This document shows positions 44,343 to 52,961 of a stretch of DNA of 64,000 nucleotides, in pieces (the first letter of the stretch is position 1; every line of letters begins with the position of its first letter). The stretch covers positions 3,472,001 to 3,536,000 of the forward strand of contig NZ_CP073315.1 in assembly GCF_018140925.1 (NCBI RefSeq), written 5' to 3'. A model generated the notes under the pieces. That model saw only the letters and a list, made by a program, of their open reading frames with translations, did no database searches and had not been told where the DNA came from. The position numbers were made by a program, and so were the translations under genes. This DNA comes from Psychrobacillus sp. INOP01. GTDB lineage: Bacteria > Bacillota > Bacilli > Bacillales_A > Planococcaceae.

Positions 44343-45437
44343 ACGAAAGATACAAGAAAATTTATTTTCCTATCTTCTGTACTGTTTTTATCCATCATTG
44401 GTATTTTATTTGTTCATTCAGCGGGATCCTATTGGAGTGAAGTCCATTATAAAGGGCAAATGCCTTTTGCGCTAAAACAAGCAGCGTATTTAGTTGTAGG
44501 GATCATTGGGGCCTACATTATTCAAAGATCGAGTTTCATACGGTCGGATGTATTTTGGAAAGGTATATATGTAGTTGCCATACTTTTGCTAATTGGCGTT
44601 TTGATCCCAGGCATTGGAGTAGTTCGAAATGGATCTCAAAGCTGGATCCCACTAGGGTTTATGAATTTTCAGCCAGCTGAGTTAGCTAAAATAGCTGTTT
44701 TAGGAGTTTTAGCTATCTCTCTAGCAGATGAAAAAAAATCTAGAATGAAAACGTATATTCAAAGTGCAGGCCTCCTATTATTGCCAATTGGCTTTATAAT
44801 GGTTCAACCAGATTTTGGATCAGCATTTGTATTGGTCGTTGCTGTATTCTTTTTATTGTTTGCAGCAGGTCTTCCGTTTAAATTCTTCCTTTGGATTGGC
44901 ATGAGTGGAATTATTGCCTTTGTGTTATTAATCGTTTCAGCGCCATACAGACTTGTACGAATACAAGCCTTTTTAGACCCCTGGAATGATCCTCTTGGCT
45001 CCGGGTTTCAGGCTATACAATCATTGCTTGCAATAGGGCCAGCTGGATTATTCGGGTTTGGTTATGGAAATAGCCGTCAAAAGTTTTTATATTTACCGGA
45101 ACCTCAAAATGATTTCATCTTTTCCATCTTGTTGGAAGAGTCGGGTTTCATCGGGGGTTTCATAATCGTACTTGCATTTGTGATCTTCTTTACGACCAGT
45201 TTCACGATGGCTGCACGTGCAAAAACACGTGAACGTCAGTTAATGATAATTGGATTTACCTCCCTATTAGCGGTACAAACATTTTTAAATATGGGAGTAG
45301 TTACTGGCCTTTTGCCAGTGACAGGAGTAACTTTGCCATTCATCAGTTATGGGGGATCTTCGTTAGTGATGACATGGGGGATTATTGGAATTATTTTAAA
45401 TTTAGCCAAAGAAACTGATAAAGAAGGGAGGCGGTAG
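44343..45437 (+). CDS. spoVE: SEDS-family protein SpoVE (FtsW-like), apparent ACG start
   Basis: SEDS glycosyltransferase/flippase-like membrane protein partnering SpoVD in cortex synthesis. The family N-terminus is encoded from 44343 (KDTRKFIFLSSVLFLSIIGILFVHSAGSYW) but no ATG, GTG or TTG is available: GAAAGGA (44328-44334) with 8-nt spacing points to ACG 44343. ATG 44334 is followed two codons later by an in-frame TAA. ATG 44460 would delete the first helix. About 364 residues, ten helices, motifs GSQSWIPLGFMNFQPAELAK, QPDFGSAFVL, PEPQNDFIFSIL and TGVTLPFISYGGSSL. murG and murB do not follow, unlike in B. subtilis. Confidence 0.9.
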   Translation, partial: TKDTRKFIFLSSVLFLSIIGILFVHSAGSYWSEVHYKGQMPFALKQAAYLVVGIIGAYIIQRSSFIRSDVFWKGIYVVAILLLIGVLIPGIGVVRNGSQSWIPLGFMNFQPAELAKIAVLGVLAISLADEKKSRMKTYIQSAGLLLLPIGFIMVQPDFGSAFVLVVAVFFLLFAAGLPFKFFLWIGMSGIIAFVLLIVSAPYRLVRIQAFLDPWNDPLGSGFQAIQSLLAIGPAGLFGFGYGNSRQKFLYLPEPQNDFIFSILLEESGFIGGFIIVLAFVIFFTTSFTMAARAKTRERQLMIIGFTSLLAVQTFLNMGVVTGLLPVTGVTLPFISYGGSSLVMTWGIIGIILNLAKETDKEGRR

Positions 45438-45438
45438 A

Positions 45439-46236
45439 ATGGAAAAAATCATCGATATTGAAGATCGTATACCTACTCTAAAAGAGCGCAGAAGACGTAG
45501 AACAAATAAAAAATTTTCCATTCTACTTTTTCTCTTTGTTACTACGCTATTGATTGTTTTATATTTTCAATCTTCCTATAGTCAAATTCAAACGATATCC
45601 CTTGATGGTGCAAAGCTTGTTCCTGAACAATTGTACATAGAAGAAAGTACATTAGTTATCGGCCAATCGATGTGGAGTTTTAATGAAAGTAAAATTGAAA
45701 ACTTATTGGCAAGTAATGCTTGGGTAGAATCAGTGCGGGTCCAACGTGAATGGTTAACAACCGTTCATATACAGGTAAATGAATTTAAACAAATAGGATA
45801 CTTAGAGGATGGAGATTTTCTTCATATTATTTTAGAAAATGGACAGATTATTAAAACAGATGGACAAGTTATACCTAAGGATGGTCCCATATTTACTGGA
45901 TTTGAAAATGAGAAAATTCGTCAAAGAATGATCAAAGAATTAAAACTATTAGACAGTGAAGTGTTAACGGGTATTTCGCAGATAAAGTATACACCAACGG
46001 AAAATGATGCCTATTCCATTCAAGTATATATGAATGATGGCAATGAAGTTCAGGCAATCATCCCATCATTTGGAGAAAAAATGAATTATTATCCCTCTAT
46101 TGTTTCTCAACTGAACCCGGAAGTGAAAGGGATTGTAGATTTAGAAGTAGGAACATTTTTTCAACCATATGTAGATGTGTACAATGTACCAGTAGAGGAG
46201 GAGGTTGTGGAAAATGAGGAAGACCAAACTCCTTAA
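45439..46236 (+). CDS. divIB: Cell division protein DivIB (FtsQ)
   Basis: A 265-residue bitopic divisome protein. A basic cytoplasmic tail (KERRRRRTNKK) is followed by one transmembrane helix (FSILLFLFVTTLLIVLYF), a POTRA domain (IQTISLDGAKLVPEQLY .. ESVRVQREWLTTVHIQVNEF), a beta domain and an acidic C-terminal tail (EEEVVENEEDQTP). Starts 1 bp after spoVE with GGGAGG SD. It overlaps ylxW by 23 bp. Confidence 0.9.
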   Translation: MEKIIDIEDRIPTLKERRRRRTNKKFSILLFLFVTTLLIVLYFQSSYSQIQTISLDGAKLVPEQLYIEESTLVIGQSMWSFNESKIENLLASNAWVESVRVQREWLTTVHIQVNEFKQIGYLEDGDFLHIILENGQIIKTDGQVIPKDGPIFTGFENEKIRQRMIKELKLLDSEVLTGISQIKYTPTENDAYSIQVYMNDGNEVQAIIPSFGEKMNYYPSIVSQLNPEVKGIVDLEVGTFFQPYVDVYNVPVEEEVVENEEDQTP

Positions 46237-46939
46237 AGTGCCATCGCGAGGGCTTATTACTATATCGATGGTGAGTTTAGTGTTAGGATTTATACTTGCA
46301 TATTCGTATAGCATTTCCTCAGATGACAAAAAAGAAAACGCTTCAGGTGTCTCGGGGTTCCATGAGCAAGAAAAATATAGAGAAAAATTAGTAGAACAAA
46401 AAGAACGAAATAAAGAGCTAACAGAAGAAATTATCGTAAAGCAGCAAAAAGTTAGGGATTATGAACAATCCTTTGTAGAGAGCGAAGAAAGTGTGGAAGA
46501 GCTAGTTGAAGAAGCAGAATTACTTCGATTATTAATTGGTGATATTCCATCACAAGGTAAAGGAATTATTGTTTCATTGGAAGACGGTGCTTATAATCCT
46601 TCACAAGAAAACCCAAATGATTATATTGTACATGAGAGTCATGTTTTTAAAGTGATCAATGAATTGAAAATCTCAGGTGCTGAAGCTATATCCATTAATG
46701 GACAGCGACTTCACGCAAACTCCTATATACGATGTACAGGTCCTGTAATTGTGGTGGATGGGAAAACTTTTCCTGCTCCATTTACAATTGAAGCAGTAGG
46801 AGATCCAAAAGTATTACTTGCCTCCGTAAATCTAGGTGGAGGCGTTGTAGACCAACTTACTAGTGATAATATAGTGGTAACTGTCGGAGAAAAAGATTTA
46901 ATAACTATGCCTGCTCTGCGGGATGATGATTATAGTTGA
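46214..46939 (+). CDS. ylxW: DUF881 protein YlxW
   Basis: A 241-residue membrane-anchored protein of the DUF881/YlxW family. One N-terminal helix (GLITISMVSLVLGFILAYSYS), a coiled coil (QEKYREKLVEQKERNKELTEEI), then the DUF881 domain with GKGIIVSLEDGA, ISGAEAISINGQRL and FTIEAVGDPKVLLASVNLGGGV. Function unknown, linked by position to division. ATG 46214 uses the GAGGAGGAGG inside the end of divIB; TTG 46205 lies within that SD. Confidence 0.88.
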   Translation: MRKTKLLKVPSRGLITISMVSLVLGFILAYSYSISSDDKKENASGVSGFHEQEKYREKLVEQKERNKELTEEIIVKQQKVRDYEQSFVESEESVEELVEEAELLRLLIGDIPSQGKGIIVSLEDGAYNPSQENPNDYIVHESHVFKVINELKISGAEAISINGQRLHANSYIRCTGPVIVVDGKTFPAPFTIEAVGDPKVLLASVNLGGGVVDQLTSDNIVVTVGEKDLITMPALRDDDYS

Positions 46940-46960
46940 CGAATAAAAGGAGGCCGAATA

Positions 46961-47683
46961 ATGAAAAAAACCGTCTATATTCGGTTCACCATAGTTTTGT
47001 TAATTATTGGTTTTATGTTAGCGGTACAATATAACACTGTTCAAAATCCAGAAACTAGAGACACGCGTGACATATGGGCTATCCGTCAAGAACTGTCCAA
47101 AGAAACTGAAACCCACTCCGAATTACTATCGGAAGTTTATGTGTTAGATCAGACAATCCTTAAATATGAGAACATGGCGAGTGAAAGTGCTGCGTTTGCT
47201 TTAGAAGATACAGTGGAGCAACTAAAAGAAGATATCGGTCTAGTTCAATATTCAGGTCCAGGACTCACTATTAAAGTGGAACCATCATTAGAAAGCATTG
47301 CATTTGGACAACCTGTAGAAGGTATTTCACCAGATTTACTTATTCGTCTAATCAATGAAATTAATCGTTTTAAAGCAAAAGATATAGAAGTGGACGGTAA
47401 ACGTATTATATATTCTTCACCAATAAGAGATGTTAATGGTAAAACTACAGTGAATAATATACCCGTAAGAAATGCTCCATTTACGATTAGAATCGGAACC
47501 TCCACTTTTGAAGATGCACAAAAAATGTACAATCAGTTAGAGGCTTCTACTATTGGCGATGACTTCTATATCGACAATTTAAAACTTAAGATTGGTGAGC
47601 CCGAGCACATTATCACGATCTCAGCTTATGACCAAACTGTAAACAACCAATTTTTAAAAGAAGTACGAGAAGGGGAGTCATAA
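46961..47683 (+). CDS. ylxX: DUF881 protein YlxX
   Basis: A 240-residue second DUF881 protein, tandem paralogue of YlxW. One N-terminal helix (IRFTIVLLIIGFMLAVQYNTV), a coiled coil (RQELSKETETHSELLSEVYVL), and the domain motifs YSGPGLTIKVEPS, LINEINRFKAKDIEVDGKRI and APFTIRIGTSTFEDA. Function unknown. SD AGGAGG before ATG 46961. sbp follows 1 bp after its stop. Confidence 0.87.
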   Translation: MKKTVYIRFTIVLLIIGFMLAVQYNTVQNPETRDTRDIWAIRQELSKETETHSELLSEVYVLDQTILKYENMASESAAFALEDTVEQLKEDIGLVQYSGPGLTIKVEPSLESIAFGQPVEGISPDLLIRLINEINRFKAKDIEVDGKRIIYSSPIRDVNGKTTVNNIPVRNAPFTIRIGTSTFEDAQKMYNQLEASTIGDDFYIDNLKLKIGEPEHIITISAYDQTVNNQFLKEVREGES

Positions 47684-47684
47684 A

Positions 47685-48035
47685 ATGTGGTTGCCATTAT
47701 TAGGGCTGATACTTGGGATTTCCCTTGGTTTATTAACTGAAATACAGATTCCTGAAATATACGAAAGCTATTTATCGATAGCAGTATTAGCAGCTCTCGA
47801 TACTCTATTTGGAGGAATACGTGCTCATCTTCAACATGTCTATGATGACAAAGTGTTTGTTTCAGGGTTTTTCTTCAACATTGGCCTTGCTGCAGCTTTA
47901 GCGTTTTTAGGGGTGCACTTAGGAATCGATTTATACTTAGCTGCAATTTTTGCGTTTGGGGTACGATTATTTCAAAATATAGCAGTTATTCGTCGAATTA
48001 TGCTTACGAAATGGTCTGAGAGAAAAAATCAATAA
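47685..48035 (+). CDS. sbp: Small basic protein Sbp (DUF1290)
   Basis: A 116-residue membrane protein with three or four hydrophobic segments (MWLPLLGLILGISLGLL, NIGLAAALAFLGVHLGIDLYLA) and the family core LAALDTLFGGIRAHLQ. Function unknown. In B. subtilis sbp also sits just upstream of ftsAZ. SD AAGGGGAG before ATG 47685. A 99-bp gap with a possible promoter separates it from ftsA. Confidence 0.88.
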   Translation: MWLPLLGLILGISLGLLTEIQIPEIYESYLSIAVLAALDTLFGGIRAHLQHVYDDKVFVSGFFFNIGLAAALAFLGVHLGIDLYLAAIFAFGVRLFQNIAVIRRIMLTKWSERKNQ

Positions 48036-48134
48036 GTTTTATATACAAATTGACTATTTCTTTAGAAAATTTTAGACTTTATACTATTTTTACACTAGAA
48101 TAATAAATAAAGAGTTTTTAGGAGGTGCCACGGG

Positions 48135-49424
48135 TTGAATCAATCAGAATTGTACGTATCACTAGATATTGGGTCGTCATCAATTAAAGTCTTAATCGGC
48201 GAAATGAATGATGACTCGCTGCATGTAATAGGTGTAGGAAATGTAAAATCAAATGGAATAAGAAAAGGCACCATTGTAGATATAGACGCAACTGTACAAT
48301 CTATAAAAAAAGCCGTTAGTGAAGCCGAAAGAATGATCGGCATGTCTATTAATGAAATCGTATTAGGCATTCCAGCAAATATGGCAAATATACAAAATGT
48401 TAAAGGAGTAGTAGCTGTTAATCGTGAGGATAGAGAAATAACAGATGGAGACTTAGAACGTGTGATTGAGTCTGCTCAAGTGATGTCTATCCCTCCTGAG
48501 AGAGAGCTTATTAATATAGCACCAAAACAGTTCATCGTTGATCACTTAGAGGAAATTAAAGATCCACGAGGGATGATTGGCACTCGTTTAGAATTAGACG
48601 GTATTATGATGACTACATCCAAAACAATTTTACATAACGTGTTAAGATGTGTGGAAAGAGCTGGTCTCCAAATAAGAGAGATTTATTTACAGCCTTTAGC
48701 TGGCGGTCATTTTGCATTAACTGAAGATGAAAAAAATCATGGCACAGCTTATATTGACATAGGCGGGGGTTCTACTACGATTGCCATATTCAATGAAGGA
48801 CATTTAATCAATACTTCTGTTATTCCTGTTGGTGGGGACCATATTACAAAAGATTTATCGATTGTATTGAAAACACCAACAGAACAAGCTGAAATGATTA
48901 AACTAAAATATGGACATGCCTTCTATGATGATGCTTCAGATGATGAACTATTTGAAGTACCAGTAATAGGGGCAGATATGAAAGAACAATACTCACAACG
49001 GTATATTGCTGAAATCATTGGAGTTCGACTAGAAGAACTATTTGAATTGGTTCTGGAAGAATTCTATCGACTTGGTTTACAGGACTTACCAGGAGGAGTA
49101 GTTATTACTGGTGGGGTTTCTAAACTAGAAGGCTTGGGGCAACTGGCCAGACATATTCTTCAAACAAGAGTAAGATTATATACTCCAGATTATATTGGGG
49201 TTCGTGAGCCACAATATACGACAGCTGTTGGTCTTATAAGATATGCCTATAAAGAAGATCTTTTCTATGGTAAAATTGGTAATAGCCATGCGTTAGCGCA
49301 TTCGGTTCCAAATGAAGCAGTTGCCGTATCTAAAAAACAAAAACAATCTGCTCAAACGACAAATGAACACAAAGATAGTGCAATGACAAAAGCAAAGAGA
49401 TTTTTTGACAAGTTTTTTGAATAA
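48135..49424 (+). CDS. ftsA: Cell division protein FtsA
   Basis: Actin-like protein that tethers FtsZ to the membrane. The 429-residue protein has YVSLDIGSSSIKVLIGEM, the SHS2 insertion (VLGIPANMANIQNVKGVVAV), AYIDIGGGSTTIAIF and GGVVITGGVSKLEGL, plus a C-terminal amphipathic helix (AMTKAKRFFDKFFE) for membrane binding. Start TTG 48135 behind GGAGGTG. ftsZ follows after 42 bp. Confidence 0.95.
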   Translation: MNQSELYVSLDIGSSSIKVLIGEMNDDSLHVIGVGNVKSNGIRKGTIVDIDATVQSIKKAVSEAERMIGMSINEIVLGIPANMANIQNVKGVVAVNREDREITDGDLERVIESAQVMSIPPERELINIAPKQFIVDHLEEIKDPRGMIGTRLELDGIMMTTSKTILHNVLRCVERAGLQIREIYLQPLAGGHFALTEDEKNHGTAYIDIGGGSTTIAIFNEGHLINTSVIPVGGDHITKDLSIVLKTPTEQAEMIKLKYGHAFYDDASDDELFEVPVIGADMKEQYSQRYIAEIIGVRLEELFELVLEEFYRLGLQDLPGGVVITGGVSKLEGLGQLARHILQTRVRLYTPDYIGVREPQYTTAVGLIRYAYKEDLFYGKIGNSHALAHSVPNEAVAVSKKQKQSAQTTNEHKDSAMTKAKRFFDKFFE

Positions 49425-49466
49425 CAAACCCTTTATCATAGCAGAGAGAGCATAGGAGGCAATAGC

Positions 49467-50621
49467 ATGTTAGAATTTGAAACAAATGAAGATCAATTAG
49501 CGATCATTAAAGTTATTGGAGTAGGTGGTGGCGGTAATAACGCTGTAAATCGTATGATTGAACACGGTGTTCAAGGTGTAGATTTTATCGCTGTTAATAC
49601 AGATGCACAAGCTCTCAATATGTCAAAAGCCGAAGTAAAACTACAAATTGGTGGAAAACTAACTCGCGGTCTTGGTGCAGGAGCAAACCCTGAGGTAGGA
49701 AAAAAAGCTGCAGAAGAAAGTAAAGAATTGATCGAGGAAGCTCTTAGAGGAGCAGATATGGTATTTGTCACCGCGGGTATGGGTGGCGGTACAGGAACAG
49801 GTGCAGCACCAGTCATTGCTCAAATAGCACGTGATTTAGGGGCATTAACAGTAGGTGTAGTAACACGTCCATTTACTTTTGAAGGTCGTAAACGTTCTAC
49901 ACAAGCCGTTGGTGGAATTAGTATGATGAAAGAGTCAGTAGATACGTTAATCGTCATTCCAAATGACCGTTTGTTAGAAATTGTAGATAAGAACACACCA
50001 ATGCTAGAAGCATTTAGAGAAGCCGATAATGTTTTACGTCAAGGGGTTCAAGGTATTTCTGATTTGATCGCAGTACCTGGTCTTATCAATCTTGACTTTG
50101 CAGATGTAAAAACAATTATGTCCAATAAAGGTGCAGCTCTTATGGGTATTGGTATTTCTGCAGGAGAAAATCGTGCTGCGGAAGCTGCGAAAAAAGCTAT
50201 TTCAAGTCCACTGCTTGAAACATCAATCGATGGCGCGACTGGTGTGTTAATGAATATTACTGGTGGTTCTAACTTAAGTCTGTTTGAAGTTCAAGAAGCA
50301 GCCGATATTGTTGCCTCTGCCTCAGATGAAGAAGTTAATATGATCTTTGGTTCGGTTATTAATGATAACTTGAAAGATGAAATAGTTGTAACAGTAATTG
50401 CAACTGGATTCAATGAAGAGCTTTTAACACAAAAACAGCCACGAAGCACAGGATTCGGTGGAAACAGAGCACCACAACCAACTGCAGCACCTATCAGAGA
50501 ACAACGTAAAGAAGAAGTGCAACAACAAGCACCTCAACAAGATAGACATGTAACTCACAATCAACAAGAGGATGCGTTAGATATCCCAACATTCTTAAGA
50601 AATCGTCAACGTAGAAACTAA
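49467..50621 (+). CDS. ftsZ: Cell division GTPase FtsZ
   Basis: Tubulin homologue that forms the Z ring. The 384-residue protein has [17 protein letters not shown], the GTP signature [26 protein letters not shown] (T7 region), and the conserved C-terminal peptide [15 protein letters not shown] after a Gln/Pro-rich linker. SD ATAGGAGG before ATG 49467. Closed by a UUCG-loop terminator. Confidence 0.98.
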   Translation: MLEFETNEDQLAIIKVIGVGGGGNNAVNRMIEHGVQGVDFIAVNTDAQALNMSKAEVKLQIGGKLTRGLGAGANPEVGKKAAEESKELIEEALRGADMVFVTAGMGGGTGTGAAPVIAQIARDLGALTVGVVTRPFTFEGRKRSTQAVGGISMMKESVDTLIVIPNDRLLEIVDKNTPMLEAFREADNVLRQGVQGISDLIAVPGLINLDFADVKTIMSNKGAALMGIGISAGENRAAEAAKKAISSPLLETSIDGATGVLMNITGGSNLSLFEVQEAADIVASASDEEVNMIFGSVINDNLKDEIVVTVIATGFNEELLTQKQPRSTGFGGNRAPQPTAAPIREQRKEEVQQQAPQQDRHVTHNQQEDALDIPTFLRNRQRRN

Positions 50622-50634
50622 TAGAAAAACAATA

Positions 50635-50660
50635 GCAACCACTTCGGTGGTTGTTTTTTT
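50635..50660 (+). terminator. Terminator of the dcw cluster
   Basis: GCAACCAC-TTCG-GTGGTTGT stem with UUCG tetraloop followed by a T-run. The flank GAAAGTATAAAG follows, as behind other terminators here. Confidence 0.96.
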
Positions 50661-50835
50661 GTATTTAAAAGAAAGTATAAAGTTTTGTAGACCTTGCCCT
50701 AAGTGATCCTGGTATGTGTATGACTAAATTCATATTGTAATCGCTGTTGAATTAGAAATGTGATTATCCAATGATAGAGCAAGAAAGCAGATTTTCTTTT
50801 ATACAAGTGGAAATGAAGAGAAGTAGTAACCCCAA

Positions 50836-51026
50836 CTAATTGTTAGTTGAACCATTCGGGCTTTTAGGGGCAGTTATCTACTGCCCGTTAATGCGGGACA
50901 AATGCCATAAGATTATCAACTAGCATCTATAAAAATTTACACGGTAATAATATAGCAACTGCTCTGTCTAAGGCACTTCGAAAACATTAGAAAAGGTTAT
51001 GAACTAAAAGTACCGGGCGTTTTTTT
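50836..51026 (+). repeat. Putative structured-RNA repeat R2, copy 3 (upstream of spoIIGA)
   Basis: Closing helix GCCCG (50883-50887) with CGGGC (51014-51018) followed by seven T; second helix GGACA (50896-50900) with TGTCT (50965-50969); inner GCCATA with TATAGC; conserved CGGTAATAATATAGCAAC and TCGAAAACATTAG. A 5' segment (50836-50882) has an AACTA-ATTG-TTAGTT hairpin within CCCC/GGGG complementarity. Sequence from 50661 to 50835 has weak similarity to the region before copy 1 and no gene. Confidence 0.6.
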
Positions 51027-51233
51027 ATTCATTTAAAGGTTGGGGAAAATCTCCTTTTGAAAAGTATTTGTTAATTGAAAGTAAGTAAATCAATAGATAC
51101 CGCGGATAAAACATCCATCAAGGCAAGTAAACTGATAAAGAGCGAGTAAATAAACCTCAAAAGTAAGTAATCCATGGAAGAAATGCAACCCCATTTCGAA
51201 AATCTCAAAATCCATCCTTCATTTCATTTATTA

Positions 51234-51300
51234 TTTGTCGTAAAAAAAGAACGTTTTCGAACGTTCTTTTGACAAATTTCTTACACTTTAGATGCTAAGC
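51234..51300 (+). promoter_or_regulatory. spoIIGA promoter region with Spo0A-like boxes and hairpin
   Basis: TTTGTCGTA (51234-51242, one mismatch) and, on the minus strand, a perfect TTTGTCAAA (plus strand TTTGACAAA, 51268-51276) resemble 0A boxes. Between them AAAAGAACGTT-TTCG-AACGTTCTTTT is a perfect hairpin (51245-51270). TTGACA at 51269-51274 may be the -35; no good -10 follows at 17 bp. B. subtilis spoIIG uses an abnormally long 22-bp spacer with Spo0A. Confidence 0.5.
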
Positions 51301-51322
51301 TTTAGTCAAAAGGAGGGAAATT

Positions 51323-52165
51323 ATGTACGCGGAAGTAATGATTGTAACCAATACTTTTTTCAATTATACCGTTTTGGCATTTGCCAATAAAATAGGGTGG
51401 ATTGAAAATCAGAAAAGGTATTTATTCCTATCTGCTTTAACTGCTGGAGTAATCACAGTTGTTTTCTCTCATTCTATGAGTACAATATTTTTATCTTTTT
51501 TTGTAATGATTGCTATCGCTTTTTGGAAAAAACGTTCACAAATAGTTAAGGCAATAATACTAACGTTACTTGCGAGTGTTTTTGCTGGTGGTTTACTTAC
51601 AGCTATTGCTCCTTTGTATGATAATAGTAGTAATTTGTTTATGATTATCAACTTTGCTTTGATTGCTACTGGTGGTTTATATTTTTTGACCAAACATGTC
51701 CTTCATTTGAATATAGCTCACGGAGAAAGGGAGCTCTTATATTCATCTAACATTACGTTATTTGGTGTTTCTAAGGAGCTAACACTTTTTATAGACTCAG
51801 GAAATGTATGTACAGAGCCGTTATCCAATGATCCTGTCCACTTTGTGGCAGCAGAAATGCTGCAAGAGGTCTTGCCACAGGCGTTATTTAAAGCAATTAG
51901 TGATTGGGAGTTTAATGGGAGGGATGGATTGGACAAGATTCCAAAAGAATATGCAAGTAAATTACGGTTAATCCCAATTGCAACGATTCACAAGCATAAA
52001 ACATGGGTTGTTGGTATTAAGTATGATCAGTGGCTAATTGGCGATCAGACATTACCTAAAGGATATATTGTAATGACGAAAGCAAAAGAAAAGTTTCCAC
52101 ATGAGGCAGATGGAATATTGCATAGTTCATCATATTTTCATTTGAAGAAAAGGAGTGTAGGGTAA
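51323..52165 (+). CDS. spoIIGA: Pro-sigma-E processing aspartic protease SpoIIGA
   Basis: Membrane protease that removes the pro-sequence from sigma-E after the sporulation septum forms. The 280-residue protein has five hydrophobic helices in the N-terminal half and a C-terminal protease domain with the catalytic Asp158 in [23 protein letters not shown] before ATG 51323. Its stop overlaps the sigE start (TAATG), so substrate and protease are made together. Confidence 0.93.
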   Translation: MYAEVMIVTNTFFNYTVLAFANKIGWIENQKRYLFLSALTAGVITVVFSHSMSTIFLSFFVMIAIAFWKKRSQIVKAIILTLLASVFAGGLLTAIAPLYDNSSNLFMIINFALIATGGLYFLTKHVLHLNIAHGERELLYSSNITLFGVSKELTLFIDSGNVCTEPLSNDPVHFVAAEMLQEVLPQALFKAISDWEFNGRDGLDKIPKEYASKLRLIPIATIHKHKTWVVGIKYDQWLIGDQTLPKGYIVMTKAKEKFPHEADGILHSSSYFHLKKRSVG

Positions 52166-52872
52166 TGCTGATGAAATGGTTGCGTAAGATTTACTATTGG
52201 GTACTTTCCTTTAGAAGAAAAAGTGTACATTATATTGGTGGCAATGAATCATTACCTAAGCCATTATCGAGAGAAGAAGAGCGTGAGATGCTACTGGCGT
52301 TTATGGATGGGGATGAACATGCCAGAGATGTATTAATCGAACGAAACTTAAGATTAGTTGTATATATTGCGAGAAGATTTGATCAGACAAATACGAATAT
52401 AGAGGATCTTATAAGTATAGGTTCTATTGGTCTGATAAAGGCTGTAGAGACGTTTAATCTAGAAAAAGGTATCAAGCTTGCAACTTATGCTTCCAGATGT
52501 ATAGAGAACGAAATTTTAATGCATTTACGAAAGACCAATCGTATGAAGTCAGAAGTCTCTTTTGATGAACCTTTAAATTCTGATTCTGATGGAAATGAAC
52601 TATTACTATCAGATATTTTAGGTACTAGTGAGGACTTAATCATTGAAGATGTGGAGAAAAAACTAGAGCGCCAACATGTATTCGAAGCAATAAACTTACT
52701 GGGCAATAGAGAAAAGTATATTATGCAATGTCGGTTTGGGTTAAACGGTAAAGAAGAAATGACCCAAAAAGAAGTAGCCGATCATTTAGGTATTTCGCAA
52801 TCATATATATCTCGTTTAGAAAAGAAAATCATTTTAGATTTAAAGGAGCTGTTAAATGAACCAATTGCCTAA
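52165..52872 (+). CDS. sigE: RNA polymerase sporulation sigma factor sigma-E (pro-form)
   Basis: Early mother-cell sigma factor, 235 residues. The N-terminal pro-sequence ([20 protein letters not shown]) is amphipathic and basic, as needed for membrane targeting and SpoIIGA cleavage. Region 2 follows ([20 protein letters not shown] .. [17 protein letters not shown] .. [19 protein letters not shown]), and region 4 ends the protein ([24 protein letters not shown]). ATG 52165 has GGAG about 8 nt upstream. Probably drives the sigma-E-like promoters noted at murE-like, spoVD and gerR. Confidence 0.95.
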   Translation: MLMKWLRKIYYWVLSFRRKSVHYIGGNESLPKPLSREEEREMLLAFMDGDEHARDVLIERNLRLVVYIARRFDQTNTNIEDLISIGSIGLIKAVETFNLEKGIKLATYASRCIENEILMHLRKTNRMKSEVSFDEPLNSDSDGNELLLSDILGTSEDLIIEDVEKKLERQHVFEAINLLGNREKYIMQCRFGLNGKEEMTQKEVADHLGISQSYISRLEKKIILDLKELLNEPIA

Positions 52873-52911
52873 TGGGTGAAATTGGATAGTACGTTTTAGA
52901 ATAATCTTTTC

Positions 52912-52956
52912 TTTCCCGGACAAACTGACTTAGAACAATTAAAAAGTCCGGAGGAA
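52912..52956 (+). promoter_or_regulatory. Leader hairpin covering the sigG ribosome binding site
   Basis: TTTCCCGGAC (52912-52921) pairs with GTCCGG-A-GGAA (52946-52956): ten base pairs including one G-U, with a single bulged A. The right arm contains the whole SD GGAGGAA of sigG. Such a fold in mRNA would hide the SD. B. subtilis sigG is reported to be damped by a leader hairpin of this kind. Confidence 0.65.
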
Positions 52957-52961
52957 GATCT

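Noticed and set aside
44460-45437. spoVE beginning at ATG 44460
   Set aside because: This start would remove the conserved first helix that is plainly encoded upstream from 44343, and no Shine-Dalgarno precedes it at proper spacing.
48049-48110. Sigma-A promoter for ftsA built on TTGACT at 48049
   Set aside because: The nearest TATACT-like element is 24 bp away, too far; other pairings are weak, so no promoter is claimed.
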